Source: Brevibacillus sp. SYP-B805
GTDB taxonomy: Bacteria > Bacillota > Bacilli > Brevibacillales > Brevibacillaceae
Length of the DNA stretch: 64,000 nucleotides
NCBI RefSeq assembly: GCF_011059135.1
Contig: NZ_JAALGD010000008.1
Span: 1-64,000, forward strand
Direction: 5' to 3'
In this document: one piece after another, positions 1-8,356 of the stretch
Numbering within the stretch: position 1 is the stretch's first letter
Layout: each line of letters begins with the position of its first letter
The notes under the pieces: model-generated
Database searches by the model: none
What the model was told of the DNA's origin: nothing
The model's input: the letters and a program-made list of their open reading frames with translations, nothing else
Program-made: the position numbers and the translations under genes

Positions 1-81
1 GGAAACACTTCAGACAGCGAGATCAACGTCTCAAACCCAGATTCGTTTCCCCCGGCTACCGCCATTCTACACCTTTACTCA

Positions 82-118
82 TGAAAAAAGGTCAATCAGA
101 TGTTACTCTGATTGACCT
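82..118 (-). terminator. probable minus-strand intrinsic terminator
   Basis: A perfect 12-bp stem (AGGTCAATCAGA at 89-100 with its complement at 107-118) closes a 6-nt loop. On the minus strand it is followed by a T-run (plus-strand AAAAAA at 84-89). No minus-strand gene feeds it inside the window, so it may serve a transcript that cannot be seen here. Confidence 0.6.
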
Positions 119-257
119 CATAATACGGAAACGCCCAGATGTTGAGCCCCCTGCCCGCGTCGCGTTTCGGAGCGGACAAAAGCCGGCTTTATCGCGGGTC
201 GTCAAGAGAGCGAGCAGGAACCATCATCCGTGACATGACCGACTTTGTCTACACGCT

Positions 258-290
258 GAGCCGATCCTCCTGAGGATCGGCTCGTTTTCT
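258..290 (+). terminator. probable plus-strand intrinsic terminator
   Basis: A 12-bp perfect stem (GAGCCGATCCTC at 258-269, complement at 272-283) is followed by GTTTTCT. It separates upstream sequence from the CDGSH gene. The source transcript is not identified. Confidence 0.6.
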
Positions 291-336
291 CCGCTGAGAC
301 GATGCTCCTGCCTTTCCTTTTGGGCCTGACAGGCGG

Positions 337-342
337 TATAAT
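337..342 (+). promoter_or_regulatory. -10 element (TATAAT) before the CDGSH gene
   Basis: A consensus TATAAT lies 25 bp upstream of the CDGSH start codon. No good -35 hexamer sits at the right distance, so the promoter call rests on the -10 alone. The ribosome-binding site AAGGAG at 352-357 follows. Confidence 0.35.
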
Positions 343-366
343 GGGAGGGGTAAGGAGAGATGGAGC

Positions 367-624
367 ATGGCGATGTACGACAAGCAGAAACCATATATCC
401 TCACGGAGGAACCCGGCCTGCGGGAATATTGCGGCTGCGGATTGACAGAGTCGGCGCCGTATTGCGACGGTTCCCACAACGGCAAGGGATTTGGCAAGCG
501 GCCTTATCTGGTAAAGTATACGGATACGAAAACCGTCTCGATCTGCGGATGCGGGAAATCCGGCAATCTTCCTTTCTGCGACGGCAGCCATCAAAACAGG
601 GAAGGGGTCGGACGGCGTGAGTAG
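367..624 (+). CDS. double CDGSH iron-sulfur domain protein
   Basis: An 85-residue cytosolic protein made of two tandem CDGSH modules. C22-x-C24-x8-C33-D-G-S-H37 and C60-x-C62-x8-C71-D-G-S-H75 each supply the three Cys and one His that bind a [2Fe-2S] cluster in the mitoNEET family. No membrane anchor is present, which is usual for bacterial members. The start at 367 is preferred over an out-of-frame ATG at 360 because AAGGAG (352-357) lies 9 nt upstream and only this frame contains the motifs. Its stop overlaps the start of the next small gene by 8 bp, suggesting coupling. The likely role is electron transfer or cluster handling; the partner is unknown. Confidence 0.93.
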   Translation: MAMYDKQKPYILTEEPGLREYCGCGLTESAPYCDGSHNGKGFGKRPYLVKYTDTKTVSICGCGKSGNLPFCDGSHQNREGVGRRE

Positions 625-730
625 GGAAGATAGACACAACAAACTCGTCATCGGCGTTTTTGTCCTGACCGTCGTGGTATGTGTCATTGCGATCGGCGCC
701 TTCATGTACGGAACGCTGACCAAATCATAA
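617..730 (+). CDS. 37-residue single-span membrane peptide
   Basis: A GTG-started frame of 37 codons overlaps the end of the CDGSH gene by 8 bp. It encodes a charged N-terminus (MSREDRHNK), one hydrophobic segment of about 20 residues (roughly 10-30) and a short polar tail, the shape of a one-pass inner-membrane peptide. GGAAGGGG lies just upstream, inside the preceding gene. The overlap suggests translational coupling, so it may anchor or partner the CDGSH protein; that is inference. I do not recognise the family. Confidence 0.6.
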   Translation: MSREDRHNKLVIGVFVLTVVVCVIAIGAFMYGTLTKS

Positions 731-743
731 ACGCCAACAAGGG

Positions 744-795
744 GACACCCCGTCCTTGCCGGATTGATCGGCGGAGGAGGGGTGTTCTCGTTTGT
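744..795 (+). terminator. weak terminator-like hairpin after the CDGSH pair
   Basis: GACACCCC and GGGGTGTT arms, extended by partly paired CCTTGCCG/CGGCGGAGG, can fold into a long imperfect stem followed by a short T-rich stretch. It lies between the CDGSH operon and the sigma-54 promoter of patA. Confidence 0.4.
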
Positions 796-891
796 GGGAA
801 ACGCTTCTCAATCCGGTGGTTTCTCCTCGAACGTTCTTTCTCCAGAATGAGAAAAACCCTTCGAGACGATGCCGGAACGGCCGGATACTGG

Positions 892-908
892 CTGGCATCG
901 TTCTTGCT
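892..908 (+). promoter_or_regulatory. sigma-54 (-24/-12) promoter of patA
   Basis: CTGGCATCGTTCTTGCT matches the sigma-54 consensus TGGCAC-N5-TTGCW. The invariant GG (894-895) and GC (906-907) are exactly 10 nt apart. Transcription should start near 919, giving a short leader before the ATG at 953. An almost matching element precedes potA (6370-6386), and a sigma-54 activator is encoded in the same module. Confidence 0.85.
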
Positions 909-952
909 TCCAGAATCAGTTGAACAATGGAGGAAAAGAAGGGGGGAACCGC

Positions 953-2317
953 ATGGAACGGAAATCAAGGGAAGAGTCCCTGCAGTTGGCCAAAAAAATT
1001 CTGGGGTATATCGAAAGCGAACGTTTGACGCTGGAACAAAAGAAAGCCATCGTCTCGGAATCGATCGACAACTTTACCAACCATGTCACCAAAGCGATCC
1101 TGACGCACCGCAAATCCGTTTCCACCGATTACTCGGTGGTGGAGTGGGAAGACGAAGGCGCCGTCTTCCGCGACACGATGGGGGATGAATATATCGACTG
1201 CCTCGGCGGCTACGGCGTCTACCTGCTGGGCCACCGCAACCCCAAGGTGGTGAGAGCGGTGGAAGCGCAGCTGAAACGTTACGCGCTGCACAGCCAGGAA
1301 ATGGTCGACCCGCTGCGCGGCTATCTGTCGCAGCTCGTCGCATACATTACGCCGGGCGATTTGCAGCATTCCTACCTGGTCAACTGCGGAACCGAGGCCA
1401 ACGAGATGGCATTGAAGCTGGCCCGTCTGGCAACGGGGAAAACCTATTTTATCTCCACGGAGAAAGGCTTCCACGGGAAAACGTTCGGCTCGCTCTCCGC
1501 GTCGGGCAAGGCCCTTTTCCGCGAGCCTTATCTGCCGCTGGTCCCCGGGTTTCAGCATGTGCCGTATGGGGATGCCGATGCGGTGGAGCAGGCGATCCGC
1601 ATGCTGATCAGCACGGGGGAAACGGTAGCGGGCGTCATCGTTGAGCCGATCCAGGGCGAAGGCGGCGTCAACATTCCGCCCGACGACTATCTGCCGCGGC
1701 TCCGGCAAATCTGCGACAAATACGAGTGCCTGCTGATCGTCGATGAAGTGCAAACTGGGATGGGGCGCACCGGGACGATGTTCGGCGTCGACCATTGGAA
1801 CGTGGTGCCCGATATCATGACGCTGGGGAAAGCGTTTGGCGGCGGCGTGATGCCGATAGCGGCGATGGTGGCCAAGAAAAAATGGTGGGCCAAGATGGAA
1901 GAGAATCCGTTCATTCTGGGCTCTTCCACATTCGGCGGCAACCCGCTCTGCTGCGCGGGAGCGATTGCGGCCATCCATACCATTCTGGAGGAGAATATCC
2001 CGCAGCAGGCCAAAGAGAAGGGGGATTATTTCCTCAAGCACCTGAACGAAATCCGCGCCCGCCATCCCGAAATCCTCGTGGATGTACGCGGCAAGGGGCT
2101 GCTGATCGGGATGGAGTTCGCCCACAACAGCCTCGGCTATACCCTGGCCAAAATGCTTTTCGGCAAAAAGATCCTGGTGGGCGGAACGATCAACAACGCG
2201 ACCGTGATCCGCATCGAACCGCCCGCCATCATCTCCTATGAGCAGATCGATTACGTGTTGGCCTGCATTGAAGAAGGGATCGCCCAGCTGGCGAAAGAGA
2301 GCAAAGTGGTGAGATGA
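953..2317 (+). CDS. patA: putrescine aminotransferase (class III, PatA-like)
   Basis: A 454-residue PLP-dependent class III aminotransferase. It is expected to convert putrescine plus 2-oxoglutarate to 4-aminobutanal (pyrroline) and glutamate. Visible landmarks are the cofactor-phosphate motif NCGTEANEM, the PLP-ring aspartate in VDEVQTGMGRTG and the Schiff-base lysine in TLGKAFGGG at about K293. Length and N-terminus fit E. coli PatA (YgjG) better than ornithine or GABA aminotransferases. The ATG at 953 is chosen because GGAGG...GGGGGG lies just upstream; an in-frame extension to 869 would start before the sigma-54 transcription start. The neighbouring polyamine ABC transporter supports putrescine as substrate. 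No aldehyde dehydrogenase for the product is in the window. Confidence 0.88.
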   Translation: MERKSREESLQLAKKILGYIESERLTLEQKKAIVSESIDNFTNHVTKAILTHRKSVSTDYSVVEWEDEGAVFRDTMGDEYIDCLGGYGVYLLGHRNPKVVRAVEAQLKRYALHSQEMVDPLRGYLSQLVAYITPGDLQHSYLVNCGTEANEMALKLARLATGKTYFISTEKGFHGKTFGSLSASGKALFREPYLPLVPGFQHVPYGDADAVEQAIRMLISTGETVAGVIVEPIQGEGGVNIPPDDYLPRLRQICDKYECLLIVDEVQTGMGRTGTMFGVDHWNVVPDIMTLGKAFGGGVMPIAAMVAKKKWWAKMEENPFILGSSTFGGNPLCCAGAIAAIHTILEENIPQQAKEKGDYFLKHLNEIRARHPEILVDVRGKGLLIGMEFAHNSLGYTLAKMLFGKKILVGGTINNATVIRIEPPAIISYEQIDYVLACIEEGIAQLAKESKVVR

Positions 2318-2352
2318 TCCTCATGGTGCGCTCGGCTTGACAAGCATAAAGT

Positions 2353-2385
2353 ACCGGCCCCCCGATCGGGTGGGCCGGTTTCTCA
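2353..2385. terminator. bidirectional hairpin between patA and potD
   Basis: ACCGGCCC/GGGCCGGT arms enclose an inner palindrome (CCCGATCGGG). A short T-rich stretch follows on the plus strand. It separates the convergent patA and pot transcripts. Confidence 0.65.
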
Positions 2386-2395
2386 TGGATTCCCC

Positions 2396-3520
2396 TTATT
2401 GTGCGCTTTTCACTTCGGACCAGATGCGGTCGTACAGCTTGGCGGCATCGCCGATGTCCTGCAGCCCTTCGACACGGTTCATCTCTTCGGCAGGCGGGTA
2501 GATGGCGATATTCTCCAGGGTGGCCCGATCGATCATCGTCCGGGCTTCCTTGTTCGGATTGATATACGGGAACGAATCGGCGATTTCCGCACTGATCGCC
2601 GGATCAAGCAGGAAGTTGACAAACGCTTCCGCTGTCTTTTTATGCTTCGCCCCGGCAGGAATCACGAAGTTGTCCATCGTGATCATCAGCCCTTCCTTGG
2701 GCAAAATGGTTTGGAAGGTCGGCACTTCCCGCTGGGCGAGGGCGATCTCCGCTCCCCAGACGAACGCGACATTTACCTCTCCATTGATCATCAGCGTCTT
2801 CGGGCTGTCGCTGTCAAACGCCTTGATGTTGGGCATCAGCTCAATCATTTTCTGTTTGGCTTGCTCCAGGTGAGCGGGATCGGTGTCGTTGGCCGAATAG
2901 CCCAGCGACTTCAGCACCATGCCCAGAATAAACCGCTGGTCATCCACCATGACAATCTGTCCCTTCAGTTCCGGCTTCCAGAGATCCTGGTAGCTGGCGA
3001 TCTCCGTCTTGATTTTCTCCGTGTTGACGGCCAGGGAGACGGTATTGCCCATGTAGGGAATCGAGTACTTGTTCCCCGGATCAAATTCCTTGTTGACAAA
3101 TTCCGGCAGCAGGTTCTTGAAATTGGGAACATTGTTCAGGTCAAACGGCTCGATCATGCCCTGTTTCACCATGGGCTGTATGTAGTAGTCACTCGCTACC
3201 GTCAAGTCATAAATCCCGCCGCCCGCAGCAACTTTGGCGAGCATTTCCTCATTGGAGGAGAAGGTGGTGTAGTTTACCTTCACGCCGTATTTTTCCTCGA
3301 ATTTCTTGATGACCGACTCAGGCAGGTACTCGGACCAGTTAAACACATTCAATTCCGCGTCTAGCCCTGCTCCGGCCTGCCCTCCTGGCGATCCGGCGGC
3401 TTGCGGGGAACCGCCGCCGTCCGCAGGCGTTGATGCGCTGGGGGAACCGCAGCCGGCTGCAGCGGCCAGGCCCAGCACGGTAAGTCCGATGCCCATCATG
3501 CGTTTCCAACGTTTCTTCAT
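2396..3520 (-). CDS. potD: spermidine/putrescine ABC transporter substrate-binding lipoprotein
   Basis: A 374-residue periplasmic-binding-type lipoprotein of the PotD/PotF family. The N-terminus is a type II signal peptide (KKRWKRMM, hydrophobic core, lipobox AAAAGC with Cys24) followed by a Ser/Pro/Gly-rich linker. The mature domain opens with LNVFNWSEYLPESVIKKFE, the characteristic polyamine-binding-protein start. It captures polyamine outside the membrane and delivers it to PotBC. It is the last gene of potABCD; GAGGAGG precedes the ATG. The spacing to potC is 32 bp. Putrescine rather than spermidine is suggested by patA next door, but selectivity cannot be read by eye. Confidence 0.93.
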   Translation of the reverse strand: MKKRWKRMMGIGLTVLGLAAAAGCGSPSASTPADGGGSPQAAGSPGGQAGAGLDAELNVFNWSEYLPESVIKKFEEKYGVKVNYTTFSSNEEMLAKVAAGGGIYDLTVASDYYIQPMVKQGMIEPFDLNNVPNFKNLLPEFVNKEFDPGNKYSIPYMGNTVSLAVNTEKIKTEIASYQDLWKPELKGQIVMVDDQRFILGMVLKSLGYSANDTDPAHLEQAKQKMIELMPNIKAFDSDSPKTLMINGEVNVAFVWGAEIALAQREVPTFQTILPKEGLMITMDNFVIPAGAKHKKTAEAFVNFLLDPAISAEIADSFPYINPNKEARTMIDRATLENIAIYPPAEEMNRVEGLQDIGDAAKLYDRIWSEVKSAQ

Positions 3521-3552
3521 GAATACTCCTCCTCAATTGATTTCGATATGGT

Positions 3553-4332
3553 TCAGCTTTTACGCAGCCGTATCCGTTCGGCGATGACCACAATCAGCAG
3601 GGTGACCATGAGCATCAGGGTGGACAGGGCATTGATCTCGGGGGAGACGCCGAATTTCACCATGGAGAAGATCTTGAGCGGCAGCGTCGGGCTCGTCGGA
3701 CCAGCCACGAAGAAGCTGATGATCACATCGTCCACCGACAGCGTAAACGCCAAAAGCGCGCTGGCGATCACACCCGGCGCGATGACCGGCAGGGTGACTT
3801 TCACAAACGTTTGCCAGGGCGTCGCCCCCAGATCCATCGCCGCTTCTTCGATGCTTTTGTCAAAGCCCGCAAGCCTGGCCTTCACCACCACTACCACAAA
3901 GGGAACGGAGAAGGTGATATGGGCGGCAATCAATGTCAGATACCCCAGCGGGATTTTCAGCTGTGCAAAAAAGGCCAGCATGGAGATGCCCATCACGATC
4001 TCCGGTATCACGATGGGCAGATACAGCATCGCGTCGAGCGCCGTTTTCCCCCGAAAGTGGTAGCGGTACATCCCGACGGCGGCCAGGGTGCCGATCATCG
4101 TGGAGGCAAGCGTGCTGACCGCCGCGACGATCAGGGTGGTGTTCATGGCTTCCAGCACATCGCTGTTGTGGAAAAGCTTGAGGTACCAGTCGACGGTAAA
4201 GCCCGTCCAGACCGCGTTGAGCTTGGATTTGTTGAAGGAGTAAAGAATCAGGATGGCAATCGGCAGGTAGAGAAACAGATAGATCAGCGCGGCGTATACG
4301 GCTCCGAGCCTGCCGGCAAAGGAAAGACGCAT
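3553..4332 (-). CDS. potC: polyamine ABC transporter permease PotC
   Basis: A 259-residue inner-membrane permease of the BPD transport family with about six membrane segments. The cytoplasmic EAA loop reads EAAMDLGATPWQTFVKVTLPVIAPG, the coupling site for the ATPase. It follows potB with 1 bp between the stop and this ATG and shares its transcript. AAAGGGG upstream serves as ribosome-binding site. PotB plus PotC form the heterodimeric channel of the importer. Confidence 0.93.
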   Translation of the reverse strand: MRLSFAGRLGAVYAALIYLFLYLPIAILILYSFNKSKLNAVWTGFTVDWYLKLFHNSDVLEAMNTTLIVAAVSTLASTMIGTLAAVGMYRYHFRGKTALDAMLYLPIVIPEIVMGISMLAFFAQLKIPLGYLTLIAAHITFSVPFVVVVVKARLAGFDKSIEEAAMDLGATPWQTFVKVTLPVIAPGVIASALLAFTLSVDDVIISFFVAGPTSPTLPLKIFSMVKFGVSPEINALSTLMLMVTLLIVVIAERIRLRKS

Positions 4333-4333
4333 G

Positions 4334-5248
4334 TCAGGTCAACCCCTTTCCTTCTTTGTCTTTCGTCACCGCGAGATAACCGCCGATAAAGAGCAGCGTC
4401 AGCGCCATGAGGATGATGGAGGCGGCCGATCCAAACGGCCAGTCACGGGCGGTCAAAAACTGATTCTTGATCAGATTGCCGATCAGCACCGCTTTGCTGC
4501 CGCCCATCAGATCGGGGATAAAGAAGAGGCCGAGCGACGGGATGAATACCAGGAGCGATCCGGCCATGATCCCGGGAGCGGTGAGCGGAACGGTTACCCG
4601 CCAGAAGGTTTGCCAGGAGGTTGCCCCCAGGTCGGCGGCCGCCTCCAGGTAAGCCTTATCCAGCTTTTCGATGGAGGCATAGAGTGGCAGCACCATGAAG
4701 GGAAGCATGGTATACACCAGGCCGGTCAGGACGGCAAACTCGTTGTACAGCATCGGCAGCGGTTCGGCGATGAGGCCGAGCGCCTTCAAGACCGTATTGA
4801 TCACCCCTTCCGTCCGCAGCAGCACGATCCACGCATACGTGCGGATCAGCGAGTTGGTCCAGAACGGGACGATGATCAACAGCAGCAGCAGATTGCGAAG
4901 ATGGACAGGGGCCCGCGCAACCACGTAGGCAAAGGGATAGCCGAGGAAGAGGCAGAGGATGGTGGTGGTGAACGCAAGGACGCAGGAAACCCACAGGATC
5001 TTGTAGTACAGGGGATCAAAGAAACGGATGTAATTGTTCGCCGTCAGCGGCGGCTCAATGCCGCCAAACGTGCTGCGGCTGAAAAAACTGACGGCCAGCA
5101 CCAGCAGGAGCGGCAGAAGAAAGAGCACTCCCATCCAGACGACAACTGGGCCAATCGTCCAGAGCCGGCCGTAATCGCGGGAGCGTTTCGGTTTCAGGGC
5201 GGCGGGAGTCTCCGTGCGGACAGGGGAGGTGGTGACGGACGATTTCAT
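4334..5248 (-). CDS. potB: polyamine ABC transporter permease PotB
   Basis: A 304-residue permease with about six membrane segments after a charged N-terminal tail of about 30 residues. The EAA loop reads EAAADLGATSWQTFWRVTVPLTAPG. The start is placed at 5248, where the ATG overlaps the potA stop as ATGA, a typical coupling arrangement; an upstream in-frame ATG at 5281 lies inside potA and is less likely. With PotC it forms the transmembrane pathway of the importer. Confidence 0.92.
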   Translation of the reverse strand: MKSSVTTSPVRTETPAALKPKRSRDYGRLWTIGPVVVWMGVLFLLPLLLVLAVSFFSRSTFGGIEPPLTANNYIRFFDPLYYKILWVSCVLAFTTTILCLFLGYPFAYVVARAPVHLRNLLLLLIIVPFWTNSLIRTYAWIVLLRTEGVINTVLKALGLIAEPLPMLYNEFAVLTGLVYTMLPFMVLPLYASIEKLDKAYLEAAADLGATSWQTFWRVTVPLTAPGIMAGSLLVFIPSLGLFFIPDLMGGSKAVLIGNLIKNQFLTARDWPFGSAASIILMALTLLFIGGYLAVTKDKEGKGLT

Positions 5249-6324
5249 GGCTTCAACACCACCGCATGAGCCGGATTCCACTGCACGTACAGGGAATCAC
5301 CCTGTCCGACCGGCAGGAGCTCGTCCGTTTTTTCATGGGAAACCAGCGTCTTGCCGTCAGCCAGCGTCACCACCGTCCTGGTGAAAGCGCCCGTGTAGAT
5401 GCGTTCCGACAGCCGGGCGGGCAGACAGATCCGCTCAGGGGTGTCCGCCGGAGAAAGGGAGAGGGATATGCGTTCCGGGCGTACTGCCACGACAACCGGT
5501 TCCTGTTCCCGGATGTCCGCCTGCAGGGGAGCGGTCAGACGGAACCCCTCGCATTCCACCAGCAGCGCATCAGCCGTCCTCTCGATCGCCTTGCCGCGCA
5601 GCAGATTGGTTTCGCCGATAAATTCCGCCACAAAGGCCGTTGCCGGGCGGTTGTAGATCTCATCCGGTGTCCCGACCTGTTCCAGCACGCCATGATGCAT
5701 GACCGCAATCCGGTCCGACATGGTAAGCGCCTCTTCCTGATCATGGGTGACAAAAATAAACGTGATGCCCAACTGCTTTTGCAGGTGTTTCAGTTCCACC
5801 TGCATTTGTTTGCGCAGCTTTTGATCCAGGGCGCCGAGCGGTTCGTCCAGCAACAGCACCTTGGGATTGTTGACCAGCGCGCGGGCGATGGCGATCCGCT
5901 GCTTCTGCCCGCCGCTCAGCTGCTCCGGTTTGCGCTTGGCGAAGTCCTCCAACTGCACAAGGCGAAGCGCCTGTTTCACCCGCCGGTCGATCTCCGCGGC
6001 GGGCACTCTCTTGACGCGCAGGCCGAACGCCACATTTTCGTAGGCGGTCAAATGGGGAAAGAGCGCGTAGCTCTGAAAAACCGTATTGACGTTACGCTCA
6101 TATGCGGGCCTGTCCTGGACGGACTCCCCGTCGAGCAGGATGCGGCCGGATGTGGGCTGCTCAAAGCCGGCGATCATCCGCAGCGTCGTTGTTTTCCCAC
6201 AGCCGCTCGGTCCAAGAAACGTAAGGAATTCACCCCGATGTATGTCAAGGGAAAGGTTTTGAACGACGGTGTTGTGTCCGAAGCGCTTGACGATCTCTTG
6301 CAGAACAACCATGGGATGTGACAA
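5245..6324 (-). CDS. potA: polyamine ABC transporter ATP-binding protein
   Basis: A 359-residue ATPase that powers PotBCD. It shows Walker A GPSGCGKTT, signature LSGGQKQR, Walker B LLLDEPLGALD and switch histidine in FVTHDQEE, followed by a C-terminal TOBE-type regulatory domain of about 120 residues. The TTG at 6324 is chosen because AGGAGGGGG lies about 9 nt upstream; the ATG at 6312 is too far from it. It is the first gene of the operon, directly downstream of a sigma-54 promoter. Confidence 0.93.
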   Translation of the reverse strand: MSHPMVVLQEIVKRFGHNTVVQNLSLDIHRGEFLTFLGPSGCGKTTTLRMIAGFEQPTSGRILLDGESVQDRPAYERNVNTVFQSYALFPHLTAYENVAFGLRVKRVPAAEIDRRVKQALRLVQLEDFAKRKPEQLSGGQKQRIAIARALVNNPKVLLLDEPLGALDQKLRKQMQVELKHLQKQLGITFIFVTHDQEEALTMSDRIAVMHHGVLEQVGTPDEIYNRPATAFVAEFIGETNLLRGKAIERTADALLVECEGFRLTAPLQADIREQEPVVVAVRPERISLSLSPADTPERICLPARLSERIYTGAFTRTVVTLADGKTLVSHEKTDELLPVGQGDSLYVQWNPAHAVVLKP

Positions 6325-6369
6325 GCAAGACCCCCTCCTGTGTCGGTTGTTTTTCGGCTTGTTACCCTC

Positions 6370-6386
6370 TGCAAGAACAGTGCCAC
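6370..6386 (-). promoter_or_regulatory. sigma-54 promoter of potABCD
   Basis: Read on the minus strand the site is TGTGGCACTGTTCTTGCA. The GG (6383-6384) and GC (6371-6372) are 10 nt apart, and TGGCAC plus TTGCA are full consensus. It lies about 46 bp upstream of the potA start. The spacer resembles that of the patA promoter, and the activator gene begins its stop 115 bp upstream. Confidence 0.9.
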
Positions 6387-6460
6387 AAAACGGTCAGCAA
6401 AAACACACGGGAGCTGAACGGATATTTCCGCCGCCTGTTCTTGTCTGTAAGAAACGTGGA

Positions 6461-6487
6461 TGACCATGGTCACCAAATGCATGTTGG
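6461..6487. promoter_or_regulatory. candidate enhancer (UAS) palindromes for the polyamine activator
   Basis: A perfect 12-bp palindrome TGACCATGGTCA (6461-6472) abuts an imperfect one, CCAAATGCATGTTGG (6473-6487). They sit roughly 80-105 bp upstream of the potA -24/-12 element, the usual distance for enhancer sites of sigma-54 activators. No copy of TGACCATGGTCA was noticed upstream of patA, so the assignment is tentative. Confidence 0.4.
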
Positions 6488-6501
6488 ACCATTCCAAGAA
6501 A

Positions 6502-8325
6502 TTAGAATGCTTTCTCATCCGTGAGAAGTTTGTAACCCTCCAGTTTGCGGTAGAGGGTGGCGAGACCGATGTCCAGTCTCTCCGCGATCCGCCGCTTGGC
6601 TTCCAGCGAATGCCCATACTGTTTCAACATGCTTTGCAGGATCTGCAACTCGTGCTGGCGCAGCTGTTCTTTCAGGGAGGGCGTCCCATCCTCGCAGGCG
6701 GTGGGAATCTCTTGCGGGGCGTAGACGCTGCGGATGCGCAGCGGCACCGAATCCAGCCCGATATACGGCGTGGTTGCCATATTGACGGCATATTCGATGG
6801 CGTTTTCCAGCTCGCGCACGTTGCCGGGCCATTGGTACTGCATGAACAAGCTTCTCACTTCCGGCGTGAAGTCCAGCGGGGGGCGTTCCACCATGTGGCG
6901 GTACTTTTCCAGGAAGTAGTCCATCAGCAGTGGGATATCTTCCGTGCGCTCCCGCAGCGGGGGCATGTGCAGGGGAATGACGTTGAGCCGGAAGTAGAGG
7001 TCATCGCGAAACTCCTTGTTTCGCACCATTTCTTCCAGATTCTTGTTGGTGGCGGAGATGACGCGGATATTGACCGGGATCGGCTGATTGGAGCCTACCC
7101 GCTCCACCTGCCGGTTCTGCAGGACATGCAGCAGCTTCACCTGCAGATGGAGCGGCAGATCGCCGATCTCATCGAGAAAAATCGTGCCGCCATCCGCCAA
7201 TTCGAACTTGCCGGCCTTGCCTTCGCGCCTGGCCCCGGTAAAGGCTCCGCCGACGTAGCCGAACAGCTCGCTCTCCAACAGGGCTTCCGGGATGGCTCCG
7301 CAGTTGACGATGATAAACGGGCCGTTGCGCCGATTGCTGGCCGAATGGATGCAGGCCGCCAGCATCCCTTTTCCCGTGCCGCTTTCCCCGGTGATCAAGA
7401 TGTTGGAGGTGCCGCGGGCCACTTGTTCCGCCTGCCGGATGACGACAGAGATGGCCCGGCTTTTTCCATAAATTTCAGAAAAGTGTAGGTCTTTCGGCTC
7501 GTTTGTCAACTGGTAGGCCAGCCTGCGCATGTCTGCCATGCGGCGGAAGGAGGCGACGGCACCTGCAACGGTATCGTTTACCAGAATGGGGCGGGCGGTG
7601 ACGATGAAATGCATCTCGTGATCGCCCAGCCTGTACCGTTCCTCTTGCTCGGTATACCCTTTTCCCGTAGCCAGTACCTGCAGCATGGGCGCATCTTTCC
7701 AGATCTCCCCGAGCGGTCGGCCAAGCAAGTCGTCCTTGTTTCGCTGAATCAATTGCTGGGCGGTTTCGTTGCAGGTGGTGATCATGCCCTGTTCATCAAT
7801 CGCGAGAATCCCCTCATGAATCGACTCAATGAGGGTTTCCAGCTGGCGAAGGGTCTTTTTCCAGTTACGCAGGGCACTTTCCTCCGCGATCTTGCCGGTT
7901 AACAGCTCCGCCATCCGCTGCAGAAACGTCAGATACGGCATCTTGTTTTGAATCAGCGACCGGTGCTGCGCCTCGGTGAACGCGATCAGGCCGATGACGC
8001 CAATCACCCTGCCGTTGTAGTGAATCGGGGAACAAAGCTCCGCCAACTCTTCCGTCTTTCCCTGCAAAACAGAAGGATCATAGGAAGGATCGTTGCGCGC
8101 ATCTTCCACGAAATAAGGCTGGTTCGTTTTCAGCACGCGGCCATAGAGATAGCCGGCGTCAATCTGGCCTCCTTCTTCCTTGGTGTTGATCCGTTCCCGG
8201 TATTTGCCCGTACCGGCGATGATCGTCATCGTGTCATCGACGATTTCCGTCTCAACCTGGAGAGCGGCACTGATCGCCTCCGCCACTTGCTGGGCCAAGG
8301 GCTGCACCTCTTTTAGCAAACTCAT
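6502..8325 (-). CDS. sigma-54-dependent activator (GAF-PAS-AAA+-Fis HTH) of the polyamine module
   Basis: A 607-residue enhancer-binding protein. An N-terminal GAF-like sensor (about 20-150) and a PAS domain (about 170-280) precede the AAA+ domain with Walker A GESGTGKG (about 313-320), the sigma-54-contacting GAFTGA loop (about 360-365) and Walker B TIFLDEIGDLPL; a Fis-type HTH closes the protein (RIAERLDIGLATLYRKLEGY). The start at 8325 has AAAGGAGGG upstream; in-frame codons to 8367 lack it. The architecture resembles RocR-type regulators. Its place beside two sigma-54 promoters makes it the likely activator of patA and potABCD; the ligand (a polyamine or its product) is inferred. Confidence 0.88.
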   Translation of the reverse strand: MSLLKEVQPLAQQVAEAISAALQVETEIVDDTMTIIAGTGKYRERINTKEEGGQIDAGYLYGRVLKTNQPYFVEDARNDPSYDPSVLQGKTEELAELCSPIHYNGRVIGVIGLIAFTEAQHRSLIQNKMPYLTFLQRMAELLTGKIAEESALRNWKKTLRQLETLIESIHEGILAIDEQGMITTCNETAQQLIQRNKDDLLGRPLGEIWKDAPMLQVLATGKGYTEQEERYRLGDHEMHFIVTARPILVNDTVAGAVASFRRMADMRRLAYQLTNEPKDLHFSEIYGKSRAISVVIRQAEQVARGTSNILITGESGTGKGMLAACIHSASNRRNGPFIIVNCGAIPEALLESELFGYVGGAFTGARREGKAGKFELADGGTIFLDEIGDLPLHLQVKLLHVLQNRQVERVGSNQPIPVNIRVISATNKNLEEMVRNKEFRDDLYFRLNVIPLHMPPLRERTEDIPLLMDYFLEKYRHMVERPPLDFTPEVRSLFMQYQWPGNVRELENAIEYAVNMATTPYIGLDSVPLRIRSVYAPQEIPTACEDGTPSLKEQLRQHELQILQSMLKQYGHSLEAKRRIAERLDIGLATLYRKLEGYKLLTDEKAF

Positions 8326-8356
8326 GGATTCCCTCCTTTGTCTGCATGGCCGGCGG

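Larger units (their letters stand above)
1..336. other. non-coding stretch with two hairpins
   Basis: No convincing gene is visible here. The stretch holds two strong inverted repeats (annotated separately) and nothing else I can name. A short open frame ending at about 273 in front of the second hairpin has no recognisable similarity. Confidence 0.5.

Noticed and set aside
965-2125. Long antisense frame across patA
   Set aside because: It is a shadow of the class III aminotransferase; its composition is His/Arg/Gln-rich and it has no start signal.
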